Source: DATAPD01 sp036265385 (GTDB taxonomy: Bacteria; Acidobacteriota; Terriglobia; Terriglobales; Acidobacteriaceae). From it: a stretch of DNA of 64,000 nucleotides. The notes under the pieces are model-generated. The model did not search any database and was not told the origin of the DNA. It saw nothing but the letters and a program-made list of their open reading frames with translations. Of the stretch, positions 43,774 to 52,025 are shown one piece after another; the stretch's first letter is position 1; each line of letters starts with the position of its first letter. The DNA lies in contig DATAPD010000055.1 of the NCBI GenBank assembly GCA_036265385.1, forward strand, positions 220,732 to 284,731, read 5' to 3'. The position numbers and the translations under genes were made by a program.

Positions 43774-44034
43774 TCAATCCTTGAAAAGCTGAACAGAGTT
43801 GCCTTTTCTGCGTTGCTCTGCCCGCCGTCTTCGCGAGCGAATGATGAAAAAGCTGATTGGAGCGGCCATACCGATCCCAAGCAAGAATAATGCGACTGGC
43901 TCGGCCGCGTTTGGCCCGTCCCAAATTGTGTCAGGATCCCAACCTACCGGTCTGTCCTGCGCAAGCAAGGTTTCTGCGGTAAGAAGGTAGATAAGAATTG
44001 CGAATGGCAATTGGAGGACTCGAATCCGTTGCAT
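43774..44034 (-). CDS. Small exported protein with PEP-CTERM-like sorting tail
   Basis: The 86-residue product has a signal peptide (residues 6-26, ending LLAQ) and a short mature part of about 20 residues (QDRPVGWDPDTIWDGPN). It then closes with AAEPVALFLLGIGMAAPISFF, followed by IIRSRRRR: a motif near EP, a hydrophobic segment and an Arg-rich end. This is the layout of PEP-CTERM sorting signals, with AEP in place of PEP. If so, an exosortase elsewhere would process it. The start Met is uncertain, as an upstream in-frame Met (11 codons) also exists. Confidence 0.5.
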   Translation of the reverse strand: MQRIRVLQLPFAILIYLLTAETLLAQDRPVGWDPDTIWDGPNAAEPVALFLLGIGMAAPISFFIIRSRRRRAEQRRKGNSVQLFKD

Positions 44035-44161
44035 AAGGGCTAAACGACCCATAAACCAAGAAGACACCCTTAGCGATATTTTGGTGCCCTCGGGATCCTA
44101 ATGCGATTGGAGAAAGTAGGTCGGCGGCCCGCAGTTGGCTAATCGGTTGAATCTACTTTAG

Positions 44162-44167
44162 TAGACT
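44162..44167 (+). promoter_or_regulatory. Putative -10 box of rsmI, leaderless type
   Basis: TAGACT is followed by exactly six bases and the ATG of rsmI, with no Shine-Dalgarno sequence. Confidence 0.4.
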
Positions 44168-44173
44168 TCCTGC

Positions 44174-45040
44174 ATGAAGGTTAACTCAGAGCGCTCGACG
44201 CTTGCGCCGGGTCTTTACCTTGTGGCCACTCCGATTGGCAATCTGGAAGATATTACGTTGCGCGCTCTTCGTGTCCTGAAAGAAGCGGACGTGATCGCCT
44301 GTGAGGACACGCGGCAAACGCAAAAGCTCCTCAACCACTATGCGATTGCGACTCGCACGACCAGCTATCACGAACACAATGAGATGACGCGCTCGGCGGA
44401 ACTGGTGCTCGAGCTAGAAGGTGGCGCCCGAGTCGCGCTCGTCACGGACGCAGGGATGCCGGGGATTTCCGATCCGGGCTTCCGGCTGATCGCACTTGCA
44501 GTCCGGCATCATGTTCCGGTGATCCCCGTTCCCGGGCCAACCGCTTTCTTAGCGGCTCTGGTGGCGAGCGGCCTGCCGACAGATTCATTTCGCTTTAGCG
44601 GTTTTCTTCCCGCGAAGACCGGACAACGCCAACAGCTTCTCGAGAGCATTCGGGAATCTCCTCGGACTCAGGTTTTCTACGAGGCTCCGCACCGGATCGT
44701 TGAGAGTCTTGCGGATGTTGTGGCGATTCTTGGCAGTGAACGTCCGGTGGTAGTCGCGCGTGAAGTGACGAAGCTGCACGAAGAATTTCTGCGAGGCCGG
44801 GCTGTCGAGGTTTTAGATCAGCTGAAAAATCGAGACGTCGTGAAGGGCGAGATTACGTTGCTGATCGGCAAGGCGGAGGAAAAATCTCACGCTCTAACCG
44901 GGCGGGTCTCTGTGCGGCAGCGAGTGGATCAGATTATGTCTGATGAAAAGCTGGACGAGAAAGCCGCGTTAAAAAAGGCAGCCAAAGAACGGGGGATTTC
45001 GAAGAGCGAAGCGTACCGCGAATTGCAGCGCGGAAAATAG
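44174..45040 (+). CDS. rsmI: 16S rRNA (cytidine-1402-2'-O)-methyltransferase
   Basis: RsmI methylates the ribose of C1402 in the ribosomal P site using SAM. The 288-residue product has the tetrapyrrole-methylase fold: GLYLVATPIGNLEDITLRAL near residue 14, CEDTRQTQKLLNHY, the SYHEHNE segment, DAGMPGISDPGFRLI near 94, and a C-terminal helical bundle with basic residues (RQRVDQIMSDEKLDEK). The length fits the family. TAGACT lies 6 nt before the ATG and no ribosome binding site is seen. Confidence 0.95.
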   Translation: MKVNSERSTLAPGLYLVATPIGNLEDITLRALRVLKEADVIACEDTRQTQKLLNHYAIATRTTSYHEHNEMTRSAELVLELEGGARVALVTDAGMPGISDPGFRLIALAVRHHVPVIPVPGPTAFLAALVASGLPTDSFRFSGFLPAKTGQRQQLLESIRESPRTQVFYEAPHRIVESLADVVAILGSERPVVVAREVTKLHEEFLRGRAVEVLDQLKNRDVVKGEITLLIGKAEEKSHALTGRVSVRQRVDQIMSDEKLDEKAALKKAAKERGISKSEAYRELQRGK

Positions 45041-45084
45041 CTAAGGGAGATTCCGGATCGGGTCTCTAGAGGAGAATACTGTTC

Positions 45085-45444
45085 ATGCGAGCATTTGAGG
45101 TGCGTCTAAACGGAAAGAAAATTTGTCTTGCTGGCGTGGGGAATGACGGAGTGTTGTCGACAATTGTTAACTGGGTGCCGCGGGATGGAAGAGGCGAGTT
45201 ATCTCTAGACGTTGGTGGACTCATTAGCTCCGAGGACCAGCACGTCATGTGGATTAGACAAAGACGGCTTCGCCTAGGTGATAGGGTGGAAGTTACAGTC
45301 GTAGAAAAAGATGAAGTGGATGTTCCCGCGAAGAAAAAGCGGCGAGCCAATCCTCAGCAGGTGCTTGGAGAACAGAAGCGCTACGTTCGCATGATGGCAA
45401 AGAGGTTCGGATGGAAGATTCGAGCTCCAAAGAAAGCCGCTTAA
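45085..45444 (+). CDS. Small hypothetical protein (119 aa)
   Basis: The product is a beta-rich N-terminal domain (FEVRLNGKKICLAGVG, VLSTIVNWV, LSLDVGGL) and a basic Lys/Arg-rich C-terminus with KKKRR near residue 78 and KKAA at the end. No family is recognised. A nucleic-acid-binding role would fit the basic tail, but nothing else supports it. AGAGGAG lies a few bases upstream. Confidence 0.6.
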   Translation: MRAFEVRLNGKKICLAGVGNDGVLSTIVNWVPRDGRGELSLDVGGLISSEDQHVMWIRQRRLRLGDRVEVTVVEKDEVDVPAKKKRRANPQQVLGEQKRYVRMMAKRFGWKIRAPKKAA

Positions 45445-45476
45445 CGAGTTAAAGCCCAGTCGAATCATCCCGCAGA

Positions 45477-47039
45477 TTACCCCGCCTCCTCGGCAATTCT
45501 CATCGTCCTCGCATCCGCATGGCCGCGCGATCCTTTGCGGAATACGACCCGCACGCCATCGCGCCAGCGCTCATCGATTCCGAGAAACTCCCAATCAATT
45601 TCAGGCGAGAGGTAGCGGAGCAGCGCGTCCGTTGCTGGATGCACGTGCAAGGCGGGTGCAACCAGCATGAGGATTGGTGGAACAGGCGAGTGTTCGCATC
45701 CGTCGAAGTAGCCGAATTTCTGGAATTCGCCGCGAGCATGATGCCAACTGACCCGGGCCCAGTAATCCAGACCCTGTAATGGAAGGTGGAGATCTTCGTC
45801 GGCCTTTAACTCGACGACAGCGAGGCGGCCGGTGCGAGTCACTGTAAGGACATCGATCATCGCCCGATCCGAAGCAGAGAAGGCTGGTACCTGCGAATAG
45901 AGAAATCGAGTGTCGAGACGATCGTCGAGCGCTTGGACATCCCGCACCACAAGCGATTCCAGCCAGCGCTCCGGATGCATCCGCCACAAGGGATGGTCTC
46001 TCGGTCCATCCGCATGGCGCACCTCGCCGGCGCTGTGCAGCAGCCGGATGAAGTCATCATGATTGCGTTCATCCAGAACCCGCTCCTCAGAACCCAGGCC
46101 GAACACGATCTCCGTTCCCGTCGCGAATGAAGTTGGATTGTGAGACACGCGGGCGCGAGCCAGCTCCAGCCCATGCAGTCGAAAAGCGACTTCCGCGGGC
46201 GAGAGCACAACGGCATCGCACTCGGGCAAGGCCTCACGAACTGTCGCAATGGTCTGGGAAAAACGTTCGTAGGCACGCTCGACGTCAGGACATCTCACGA
46301 GGCGGGTCGCGATATTTCCTCTGTCTGCGCAATCGATCTCTATGGCTTCGTCATGGCGTTCGTCGAACTCGAACAGCCGCCATTTCGCGGCGCTGTGGTT
46401 CAGGTTTGATATGCGCTCGCGCACGACTGCGGAACTCTTAGGCGGCACAAACAGGTGCAGTCCCTCGACAACTGTTCGTCCATCGCCCACGTCACGACAA
46501 GCGTCCAGCCACAAGATGCCGAATGTGAGCGCCGCATGAATCAAAGGCTGCGATTCTTGCTCGTTCACACCCAGGACTGCGATCGAAGTCTGTCCTCTCT
46601 TTAGTCGGGCCCGCGAATACACGGGGCTGAACGACCGCTCCAGGTTCATGCTCGTAGTGAGCTGCGCAATGTTCCAGCCGAAGTAGCGTCGTTCGAGCAT
46701 GCGGCGCAGTTTTTGCTGATACGAGGAGCGAGCCGCTCGACGCGCCGAGGGCGATCGTCGGTCGCGTTCTTTGCAAATCTCGAGCTTCGAGGGGCGCGCC
46801 TGACCCATCCGCTGGACGCAGAGACGCAAGCTGCCGTTTTTATTCTCTACATCAAGCACGCGGCGCACGACGTTGCGCTCGGCAGACCAGAGGTGGAGAA
46901 GGCACTTGTTGTGTTCCCCGGAGATGGAATATTTCGATTCGGCAAGATCAAAGGAAACTGAGCCTTCTTCGAGGACAATCGCGCTGCGCGATCCGGCAAG
47001 AAATTCGTCAACGATCTTCGCCAGTGACTCGGCGGTCAT
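45477..47039 (-). CDS. Large protein with PD-(D/E)XK-like nuclease core
   Basis: The 520-residue product has a mostly unassigned N-terminal 350 residues. In the C-terminal part MIDVLTVTRTGRLAVVELKADEDLHLPLQGLDYWARV (about 400-436) gives Asp, then about 15 residues on the ELK dyad, and a following helix rich in hydrophobics and Gln, which is the arrangement of a PD-(D/E)XK nuclease active site (D-[x]n-ExK plus QGLDYW helix). VRDVQALDDRLD precedes it. The DNA-binding context and partner are unknown. The gene is conserved-looking but not one I can name; a restriction or repair role is inference. Confidence 0.6.
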   Translation of the reverse strand: MTAESLAKIVDEFLAGSRSAIVLEEGSVSFDLAESKYSISGEHNKCLLHLWSAERNVVRRVLDVENKNGSLRLCVQRMGQARPSKLEICKERDRRSPSARRAARSSYQQKLRRMLERRYFGWNIAQLTTSMNLERSFSPVYSRARLKRGQTSIAVLGVNEQESQPLIHAALTFGILWLDACRDVGDGRTVVEGLHLFVPPKSSAVVRERISNLNHSAAKWRLFEFDERHDEAIEIDCADRGNIATRLVRCPDVERAYERFSQTIATVREALPECDAVVLSPAEVAFRLHGLELARARVSHNPTSFATGTEIVFGLGSEERVLDERNHDDFIRLLHSAGEVRHADGPRDHPLWRMHPERWLESLVVRDVQALDDRLDTRFLYSQVPAFSASDRAMIDVLTVTRTGRLAVVELKADEDLHLPLQGLDYWARVSWHHARGEFQKFGYFDGCEHSPVPPILMLVAPALHVHPATDALLRYLSPEIDWEFLGIDERWRDGVRVVFRKGSRGHADARTMRIAEEAG

Positions 47040-47126
47040 ACTGAAATGTTTGCAGCGAAGATTCGAAAGTGTCTGTGATCGTTAAACAGTGAGATTGGTC
47101 GTTAAAGAACCCGCACCCAAATGTTG

Positions 47127-47540
47127 CTAATGGGCAGCCATGGTCTTGCTCGTCAACTGGATTTCGATCTTCGGTGGAAGCAGCAGCGTGTTGTGAATTA
47201 AGCAGTGGCGAACGGCAGCATCCAGTCCGGCCTGGTGCTTTTCATCAAGGTCGATCGGTGAGCTGACTTCGATTACAAAGTTGTCGAGGCGCGCGGGATC
47301 TTTCACTTTCTCAGCGAACACGCGAACCGTAGTTCCTTCGGTCGCAAGCCGGTGTTTCCGGAGATATTGAGAAGCGTAAAAAGCGGCGCAGGACCCGAGG
47401 GACGCCAGGAATAATTCCGGCGGAGTCATACCTTCATCGTGGCCAAAGTTCTCTGCGGGTTGGTCGCTGACGATTCTGTGCTGACGGGCGGTGATTTCAA
47501 ACTGAACAGCTCCCAAATGTTCCACCGATACTTCCATCAT
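47127..47540 (-). CDS. OsmC/Ohr-family thiol peroxidase-like protein
   Basis: The 137-residue product has the OsmC fold, with catalytic cysteines in LGSCAAFYASQYLRK near residue 52 and VRHCLIHNTLL near 112. Family members reduce organic hydroperoxides. The start has GGGAGG about 6 nt upstream. It lies 15 bp downstream of an ECF sigma factor in the same orientation, so it is probably under the control of, or produced with, that sigma factor. Confidence 0.85.
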   Translation of the reverse strand: MMEVSVEHLGAVQFEITARQHRIVSDQPAENFGHDEGMTPPELFLASLGSCAAFYASQYLRKHRLATEGTTVRVFAEKVKDPARLDNFVIEVSSPIDLDEKHQAGLDAAVRHCLIHNTLLLPPKIEIQLTSKTMAAH

Positions 47541-47555
47541 GATTGCCTCCCGAAA

Positions 47556-48077
47556 TCACTCGGCCGAATTCTCTATAGCCCGGTCCATAGCCTGCCGTAT
47601 GAATGTTCGTGCGCGGTGTAGCCTGGATTTAACCGCCGCCACCGATAGGTTGAGCTTGCGTGCGACTTCTTCTCCCGAGAAGTCTTCGAGATCACGCAAC
47701 TCGTAAACACGGCGATAACTCTCCGGCAAGTCGCGCAATGTTTTCTGCAGCACTTCTTTCAACTGGCGAACGGCCAACTGGGCTTCCATCGGCGGCTCAC
47801 CGGAGGAAATCTGTGCGCCTTCTTCCTCAAGCACAGATAACTGCATCAATGGCAGGAGTGCTTCACGTTTTTTCAGCTGCCAACAAACTCGTCTGCCGAT
47901 CTGAGCCAGCCAGGGCCGGAAAGACTCGACATCGTGTAACTGCTCCATATGCCGGTACGCTTTCAGCAACGCCTCAATCAGGACGTCTTCCGCATCTTCG
48001 TGGTTTCCACATACACGAACCATTTGCCGATAAACCTTGTCCTTGTGCTGGTTCGCCAATTTTTCGAAGCTGTCCAC
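47556..48077 (-). CDS. ECF-type RNA polymerase sigma factor
   Basis: The 173-residue protein has sigma region 2 (about residues 5-75, with DAEDVLIEALLKAYRHM and WLAQIGRRVCWQLKKRE) and region 4 (about 115-170, with LPESYRRVYELRDLEDFSGEEVARKLNLSVAAVKSRLHRAR), separated by a short acidic linker. No region 1 or 3 is present, so it is an ECF sigma factor. No anti-sigma gene is adjacent: the downstream neighbour is OsmC and the upstream neighbour is a rhodanese. The GTG start is uncertain. Confidence 0.9.
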   Translation of the reverse strand: MDSFEKLANQHKDKVYRQMVRVCGNHEDAEDVLIEALLKAYRHMEQLHDVESFRPWLAQIGRRVCWQLKKREALLPLMQLSVLEEEGAQISSGEPPMEAQLAVRQLKEVLQKTLRDLPESYRRVYELRDLEDFSGEEVARKLNLSVAAVKSRLHRARTFIRQAMDRAIENSAE

Positions 48078-48120
48078 ATCCTGATTGTTCCACCGTCTTC
48101 AACTTCGGTCTGTGACGACG

Positions 48121-48657
48121 TCACAATGGTTCAAGAGAACACTGGCTTTCCCGATTCCACGGCAACCGGCCAAGCACCATGCCCATGAGACAGATATCTG
48201 TAAGGCCCGCGAAGGTCAGACCCAAACCCACGAAGCCGCTTAAAAAGATCCATCGCGTATCGATCGTGAGAGAGAGAACCACTCCGAGAAGAACCAGAAG
48301 CCCCGCTCCAAACCGTGTCTGCCGTTCGAGGGACCAACGCGCGCGCACGTTCGAGACAACGGGAAATCCAGCCGCCTTCCATGCATCCGTTCCACCTTCG
48401 AGCACTGCCACGTGCATGCCGCAGGGGTTCAGAAATTCAGCGACCATCGAGGCCCGTTGGCCGCTCTTGCAGACCAACGCGATGGGGGTGCGGCCCAAGT
48501 CTGCTCGTCGTTTCTCCACTTGTTCCATCGGGATGTTCAGAGCTCCTGGGATATGACCGGTCGCATATTCCGAGGGACTCCGCACGTCAATGAGTCGCCA
48601 TTGAGCGGCTCGGTCATAATCATTCTTAAAAGCAGGAACAGAGATCATTTCTGTCAT
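48121..48657 (-). CDS. YgaP-like rhodanese with membrane tail
   Basis: The 178-residue product has an N-terminal rhodanese domain with WRLIDVRSPSEYATGHIPGALNIPM and the active-site loop LVCKSGQRAS near residue 62, and a C-terminal DUF2892-type pair of transmembrane segments (about 115-165: RFGAGLLVLLGVVLSLTI, WIFLSGFVGLGLTFAGL). E. coli YgaP has the same layout and is a membrane sulfurtransferase. It is upstream of the ECF sigma gene in the same orientation (44 bp), forming a sulfur/oxidant cluster with OsmC. GGAGA lies 6 nt before the ATG. Confidence 0.87.
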   Translation of the reverse strand: MTEMISVPAFKNDYDRAAQWRLIDVRSPSEYATGHIPGALNIPMEQVEKRRADLGRTPIALVCKSGQRASMVAEFLNPCGMHVAVLEGGTDAWKAAGFPVVSNVRARWSLERQTRFGAGLLVLLGVVLSLTIDTRWIFLSGFVGLGLTFAGLTDICLMGMVLGRLPWNRESQCSLEPL

Positions 48658-48812
48658 TCGTTCTCTCCTACAATGGAAGAGCGCGAGATTTTAAAAAAGG
48701 ATTCAGGACGCCGATACCCGAGCTTCCAATCCTCGGAATGCGCCGCACACGTCTGTGGGATAATGAGTTAGACCCAGCACAGAGTCCTTTCCAGGTAGTA
48801 GGTCATCCAATC

Positions 48813-50267
48813 ATGGTGAGCCAAAATCGCTTTTTCTTTGAACACTATGGGCTAACCCAGCCCGATCTTGAGCGTTATCTTGCCGCGGCTCTTTCGGCGG
48901 GCGGGGAGTACGCAGACCTTTATTTTGAGTATCTTTCGTCGACCTCACTGATGGTGGATGAGTCGATGGTCAAGTCCGCATCGCAGGGAATATCAGCGGG
49001 TTGCGGAATCCGGGTAGTCGCAGGCGAGCGGACTGGCTATGCCTATACGGATGACCTTGCCCCCGCTCGAATTTTGCAGGCGGCCCGGACGGCAGCGCTA
49101 ATTGCCAGCGGTCCGGCCAAGCAGCCCGCAGTCGGATTTCAGGAAAAGCAGGCACGAAGCCTTTATCCGGTGACGCTGCCCTCAGTGGACGCGGAAATTA
49201 CCGCGAAGGTTGAGCTACTCATGCGCGCGGATTCCACCGCGCGTTCGTACGATCCGCGTATTAAAGAAGTCCGGGCCAGCTATGCCGACGAGCTACGCAA
49301 CATTCTCGTTGTCGGTTCAGATGGGACATTTGCCGAAGATTCGCAACCACTGGCGCGAGTAAATGTTTCCTGCATTGCGAAGACCGACAGCAACTCTGCT
49401 CGAGGCGGTTCGGGCGGCGGCGGGCGGGTGGCGCTCGACTTTTTCTTCGGGGAGAAGACTCCCGAACACTTTGCCAAAGAAGCGGCCCGTCAGGCGATTT
49501 TGCAACTGGATGCGCGTGAGGCTCCCGCCGGCGAAATGGAAGTTGTGCTTGGGCCGGGATGGCCCGGCGTACTTCTGCATGAGGCAGTCGGGCACGGGCT
49601 CGAAGCCGATTTCAATCGGAAGAAGACGTCTGCATTTGCAGGACTGGTCGGTCGTCGCGTGGCCAGCGATAAGTGCACGGTGGTCGATAACGGAACCATG
49701 CCCTGGCGCCGCGGATCGCTCAACGTTGACGACGAGGGTCAGCCCACGCAAGAAACGGTGCTGATCGAAAAAGGAATTCTTAAAGGCTATCTAAGCGACA
49801 AGCTGTCCTCGAAGTTGATGGGGATCGCGGATACAGGTAACGGTCGGCGCGAAAGTTACGAGCATATTCCGATGCCGCGCATGACGAATACCTACATGCT
49901 CGCGGGAGAAGACGATCCAGAAGACATCATCCGATCAGTGAAGAACGGGATTTACGCCGTGAACTTCGGCGGCGGACAGGTCGACATCACGAACGGAAAG
50001 TTTGTTTTCTCGGCGTCCGAGGCCTACATGATCGAGGACGGGAAAGTTACTGCTCCGATCAAAGGCGCGACGCTGATCGGTAACGGTCCGGATGTTCTGA
50101 CTCGTGTCTCGATGGTCGGCAACGATCTGAAACTGGACGAAGGCGTGGGTACCTGCGGCAAAGACGGGCAGGCTGTTCCTGTAGGTGTGGGAATTCCAAC
50201 CTTGAAAGTGGATCGGTTGACCGTTGGTGGAACCGCCAGAAAAGAAGCTGGCGGGTTCATGCAGTAA
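48813..50267 (+). CDS. tldD: TldD metallopeptidase subunit
   Basis: The 484-residue product has the TldD signature: HEAVGHGLEADFNRK (about residue 260), which supplies zinc ligands, plus VVDNGTMPWRRGSLNVDDEG near 290 and the GGGQVDITNGKFVFSASEAYMIEDGK stretch near 390. TldD and TldE (PmbA) form a heterodimeric zinc protease that degrades small unfolded peptides, such as CcdA and RiPP leader peptides. I choose the ATG at 48813 because the earlier in-frame ATG overlaps a likely promoter. pmbA follows after about 325 bp that hold one small ORF. Confidence 0.93.
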   Translation: MVSQNRFFFEHYGLTQPDLERYLAAALSAGGEYADLYFEYLSSTSLMVDESMVKSASQGISAGCGIRVVAGERTGYAYTDDLAPARILQAARTAALIASGPAKQPAVGFQEKQARSLYPVTLPSVDAEITAKVELLMRADSTARSYDPRIKEVRASYADELRNILVVGSDGTFAEDSQPLARVNVSCIAKTDSNSARGGSGGGGRVALDFFFGEKTPEHFAKEAARQAILQLDAREAPAGEMEVVLGPGWPGVLLHEAVGHGLEADFNRKKTSAFAGLVGRRVASDKCTVVDNGTMPWRRGSLNVDDEGQPTQETVLIEKGILKGYLSDKLSSKLMGIADTGNGRRESYEHIPMPRMTNTYMLAGEDDPEDIIRSVKNGIYAVNFGGGQVDITNGKFVFSASEAYMIEDGKVTAPIKGATLIGNGPDVLTRVSMVGNDLKLDEGVGTCGKDGQAVPVGVGIPTLKVDRLTVGGTARKEAGGFMQ

Positions 50268-50291
50268 CGACAATTACCACTCGAGGTAAGC

Positions 50292-50585
50292 ATGAGTAAG
50301 CAAGCATGCGGACGGGCTGTTGATTGTCCAATTTGTCACATTGCCTATTTCATCGAGGGAGTTGCTAACCGAGACCGGATTTGTTACCGCAAAGGGGCTT
50401 GGAAACTGCTCTGCATTTGCGGTCATCAAATTGTCTTCAATAAGCAGTCACTCCTTTGGTGCGCGGCCTCTGCGATGTCGTTTCAACGCGGATACGCTCC
50501 GTATACAGAATGGGAAACAAGCCAGCCCTTCAACGAGTTGTACCATTCCATATTTTCAAAAGGATACGTTTTTTCGCGCATCTGA
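50292..50585 (+). CDS. Small zinc-ribbon-like protein between tldD and pmbA
   Basis: The 97-residue ORF starts 24 bp after tldD with GAGG 6 nt before its ATG. The product carries Cys12-x2-Cys15 in DCPICHIAYFIEG and Cys41-x-Cys43 in LLCICGHQIVF, spaced as in a zinc ribbon (CPxC ... CxC G), plus additional cysteines at 6, 31 and 57. The second half is aromatic-rich. Its place inside the tldD-pmbA pair suggests a substrate, adaptor or regulator of the protease, but nothing else supports this. pmbA itself starts only 7 bp downstream. Confidence 0.6.
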   Translation: MSKQACGRAVDCPICHIAYFIEGVANRDRICYRKGAWKLLCICGHQIVFNKQSLLWCAASAMSFQRGYAPYTEWETSQPFNELYHSIFSKGYVFSRI

Positions 50586-50592
50586 CCAGACA

Positions 50593-51981
50593 ATGTCCAA
50601 AACCACTGTAGAAGTTAATCCCCCTCAAATCGAAACCGATCTGAAAGATCTCGCCCAGGTTGTTGTCCGCCGTGCGATGGCGGGCGGGGCATCCGCCGCG
50701 GAGTGTGTCGTCCGCGAAGGCGACGAATTTTCGACCCTCGTCCGCTTAGGTCAGGTCGAAACGCTGAAGGAAGCCGGATCGAAATCGATTGGCGTGCGAG
50801 TGTTCTTTGGAAAGCGTGCCGCGAGCACCTATTCGAGCGACTTCTCGCGGGAAGCGCTGGATCGCATGGTGAAGTCGGCACTCGAACTGGCAAAGATCAC
50901 ATCCGAAGATCCTTTTTCAGGCATTCCTGAGCCCGATCAGCTCGGCTCTTTGTCAGGCGACTTGGATCTCTATCACAAAGACGTGTATTCGCTGCCCGGA
51001 GAAGAGCGGATCAACTACGCGCGACGCACAGAGAAAGCCGCGCTCGATGCCGATCCTCGCATCAAGAATTCCGAAGGTGGATCGTTCGACGCAGCAACCG
51101 GCCGCAAAGTCTTAGCCAACTCGCACGGATTTGTCGGGGAATACCGCCGCTCGTACTGCTCCGTGTCCGCGGTGCCGATTGCGCAAGATGAAGCGGGCAA
51201 CATGCAGCGCGATTACTGGTATTCAGTCTCGCGCAATCTGGCGAAGCTTGAATCTCCCGAACAGGTCGGCAAAGTTGCAGCCGAACGCACTTTGCGCCGA
51301 CTTGGGGCCCGCAAGGTGAAGACCGCAAGGGTTCCGATTGTGTTCGATCCCATGGTCGCGAATTCGATGCTGGAGCACATCTTTGAAGGCGTGAACGGAG
51401 ACTCCGTCTATCGCGGAGCTTCCTTCCTCGCCGGCAAATTGGGACAGAAGATCGCCGGTCCAAACGTGACAGTGATCGACGATGGCACCATGGTCGGCGG
51501 TTTCGGCACGAGCCCATTCGACGGAGAAGGCATCCCAACACGCCGCACGGTCATAGTCGAGAATGGCGTACTCGCGTCGTACATTCTGAATACTTACACC
51601 GCGAAGAAGCTTGGAATGAAAACCACGGCCAATGCCTCACGTGGTTTGGCCGGGACGCCGGGCATTGGGCCTGGAAACTTCTTCCTGCAGCCCGGACCAA
51701 AAACGCCGCAGCAGATTATTGGCGAGATCCAGGAAGGTTTGTACGTCACAGAGTTTCTCGGGCACGGCGCAAACCTGGTGACAGGGGATTATTCGCGTGG
51801 AGCCTCGGGCCTTTGGATTTCTGGCGGACAACTCACCTATCCTGTAGAAGAGATCACCGTGGCTGGAAATCTGAAAGAGATGTTCTTCAACATCAGCGAG
51901 ATCGGAAGCGACCTCGAGTTCCGGGGAGCGATCGCGTGCCCGACGATTCGCATCGATGGCCTCATGGTGGGCGGAGAGTAG
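50593..51981 (+). CDS. pmbA: PmbA/TldE-family protease subunit
   Basis: The 462-residue product is a TldD/PmbA-family member lacking the TldD HEAVGH motif, as expected for TldE. Visible family features are VRRAMAGGASAAECVVREGDEFSTLVRLG near 20, EDPFSGIPEP, VIDDGTMVGGFGTSPFDGEGIPT near 300, and the C-terminal EFLGHGANLVTGDYSRGASGLWI near 380. It pairs with TldD to form the active protease. The ATG at 50593 follows the small zinc-ribbon ORF directly; a longer frame exists but overlaps that ORF. Confidence 0.92.
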   Translation: MSKTTVEVNPPQIETDLKDLAQVVVRRAMAGGASAAECVVREGDEFSTLVRLGQVETLKEAGSKSIGVRVFFGKRAASTYSSDFSREALDRMVKSALELAKITSEDPFSGIPEPDQLGSLSGDLDLYHKDVYSLPGEERINYARRTEKAALDADPRIKNSEGGSFDAATGRKVLANSHGFVGEYRRSYCSVSAVPIAQDEAGNMQRDYWYSVSRNLAKLESPEQVGKVAAERTLRRLGARKVKTARVPIVFDPMVANSMLEHIFEGVNGDSVYRGASFLAGKLGQKIAGPNVTVIDDGTMVGGFGTSPFDGEGIPTRRTVIVENGVLASYILNTYTAKKLGMKTTANASRGLAGTPGIGPGNFFLQPGPKTPQQIIGEIQEGLYVTEFLGHGANLVTGDYSRGASGLWISGGQLTYPVEEITVAGNLKEMFFNISEIGSDLEFRGAIACPTIRIDGLMVGGE

Positions 51982-52013
51982 ATCGCGACTAGCTACTAAG
52001 CACTGGTCTTACG

Positions 52014-52019
52014 TACAAT
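52014..52019 (+). promoter_or_regulatory. Putative -10 box, leaderless type
   Basis: TACAAT is followed by exactly six bases and the ATG at 52026. Confidence 0.45.
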
Positions 52020-52025
52020 TCCTCC

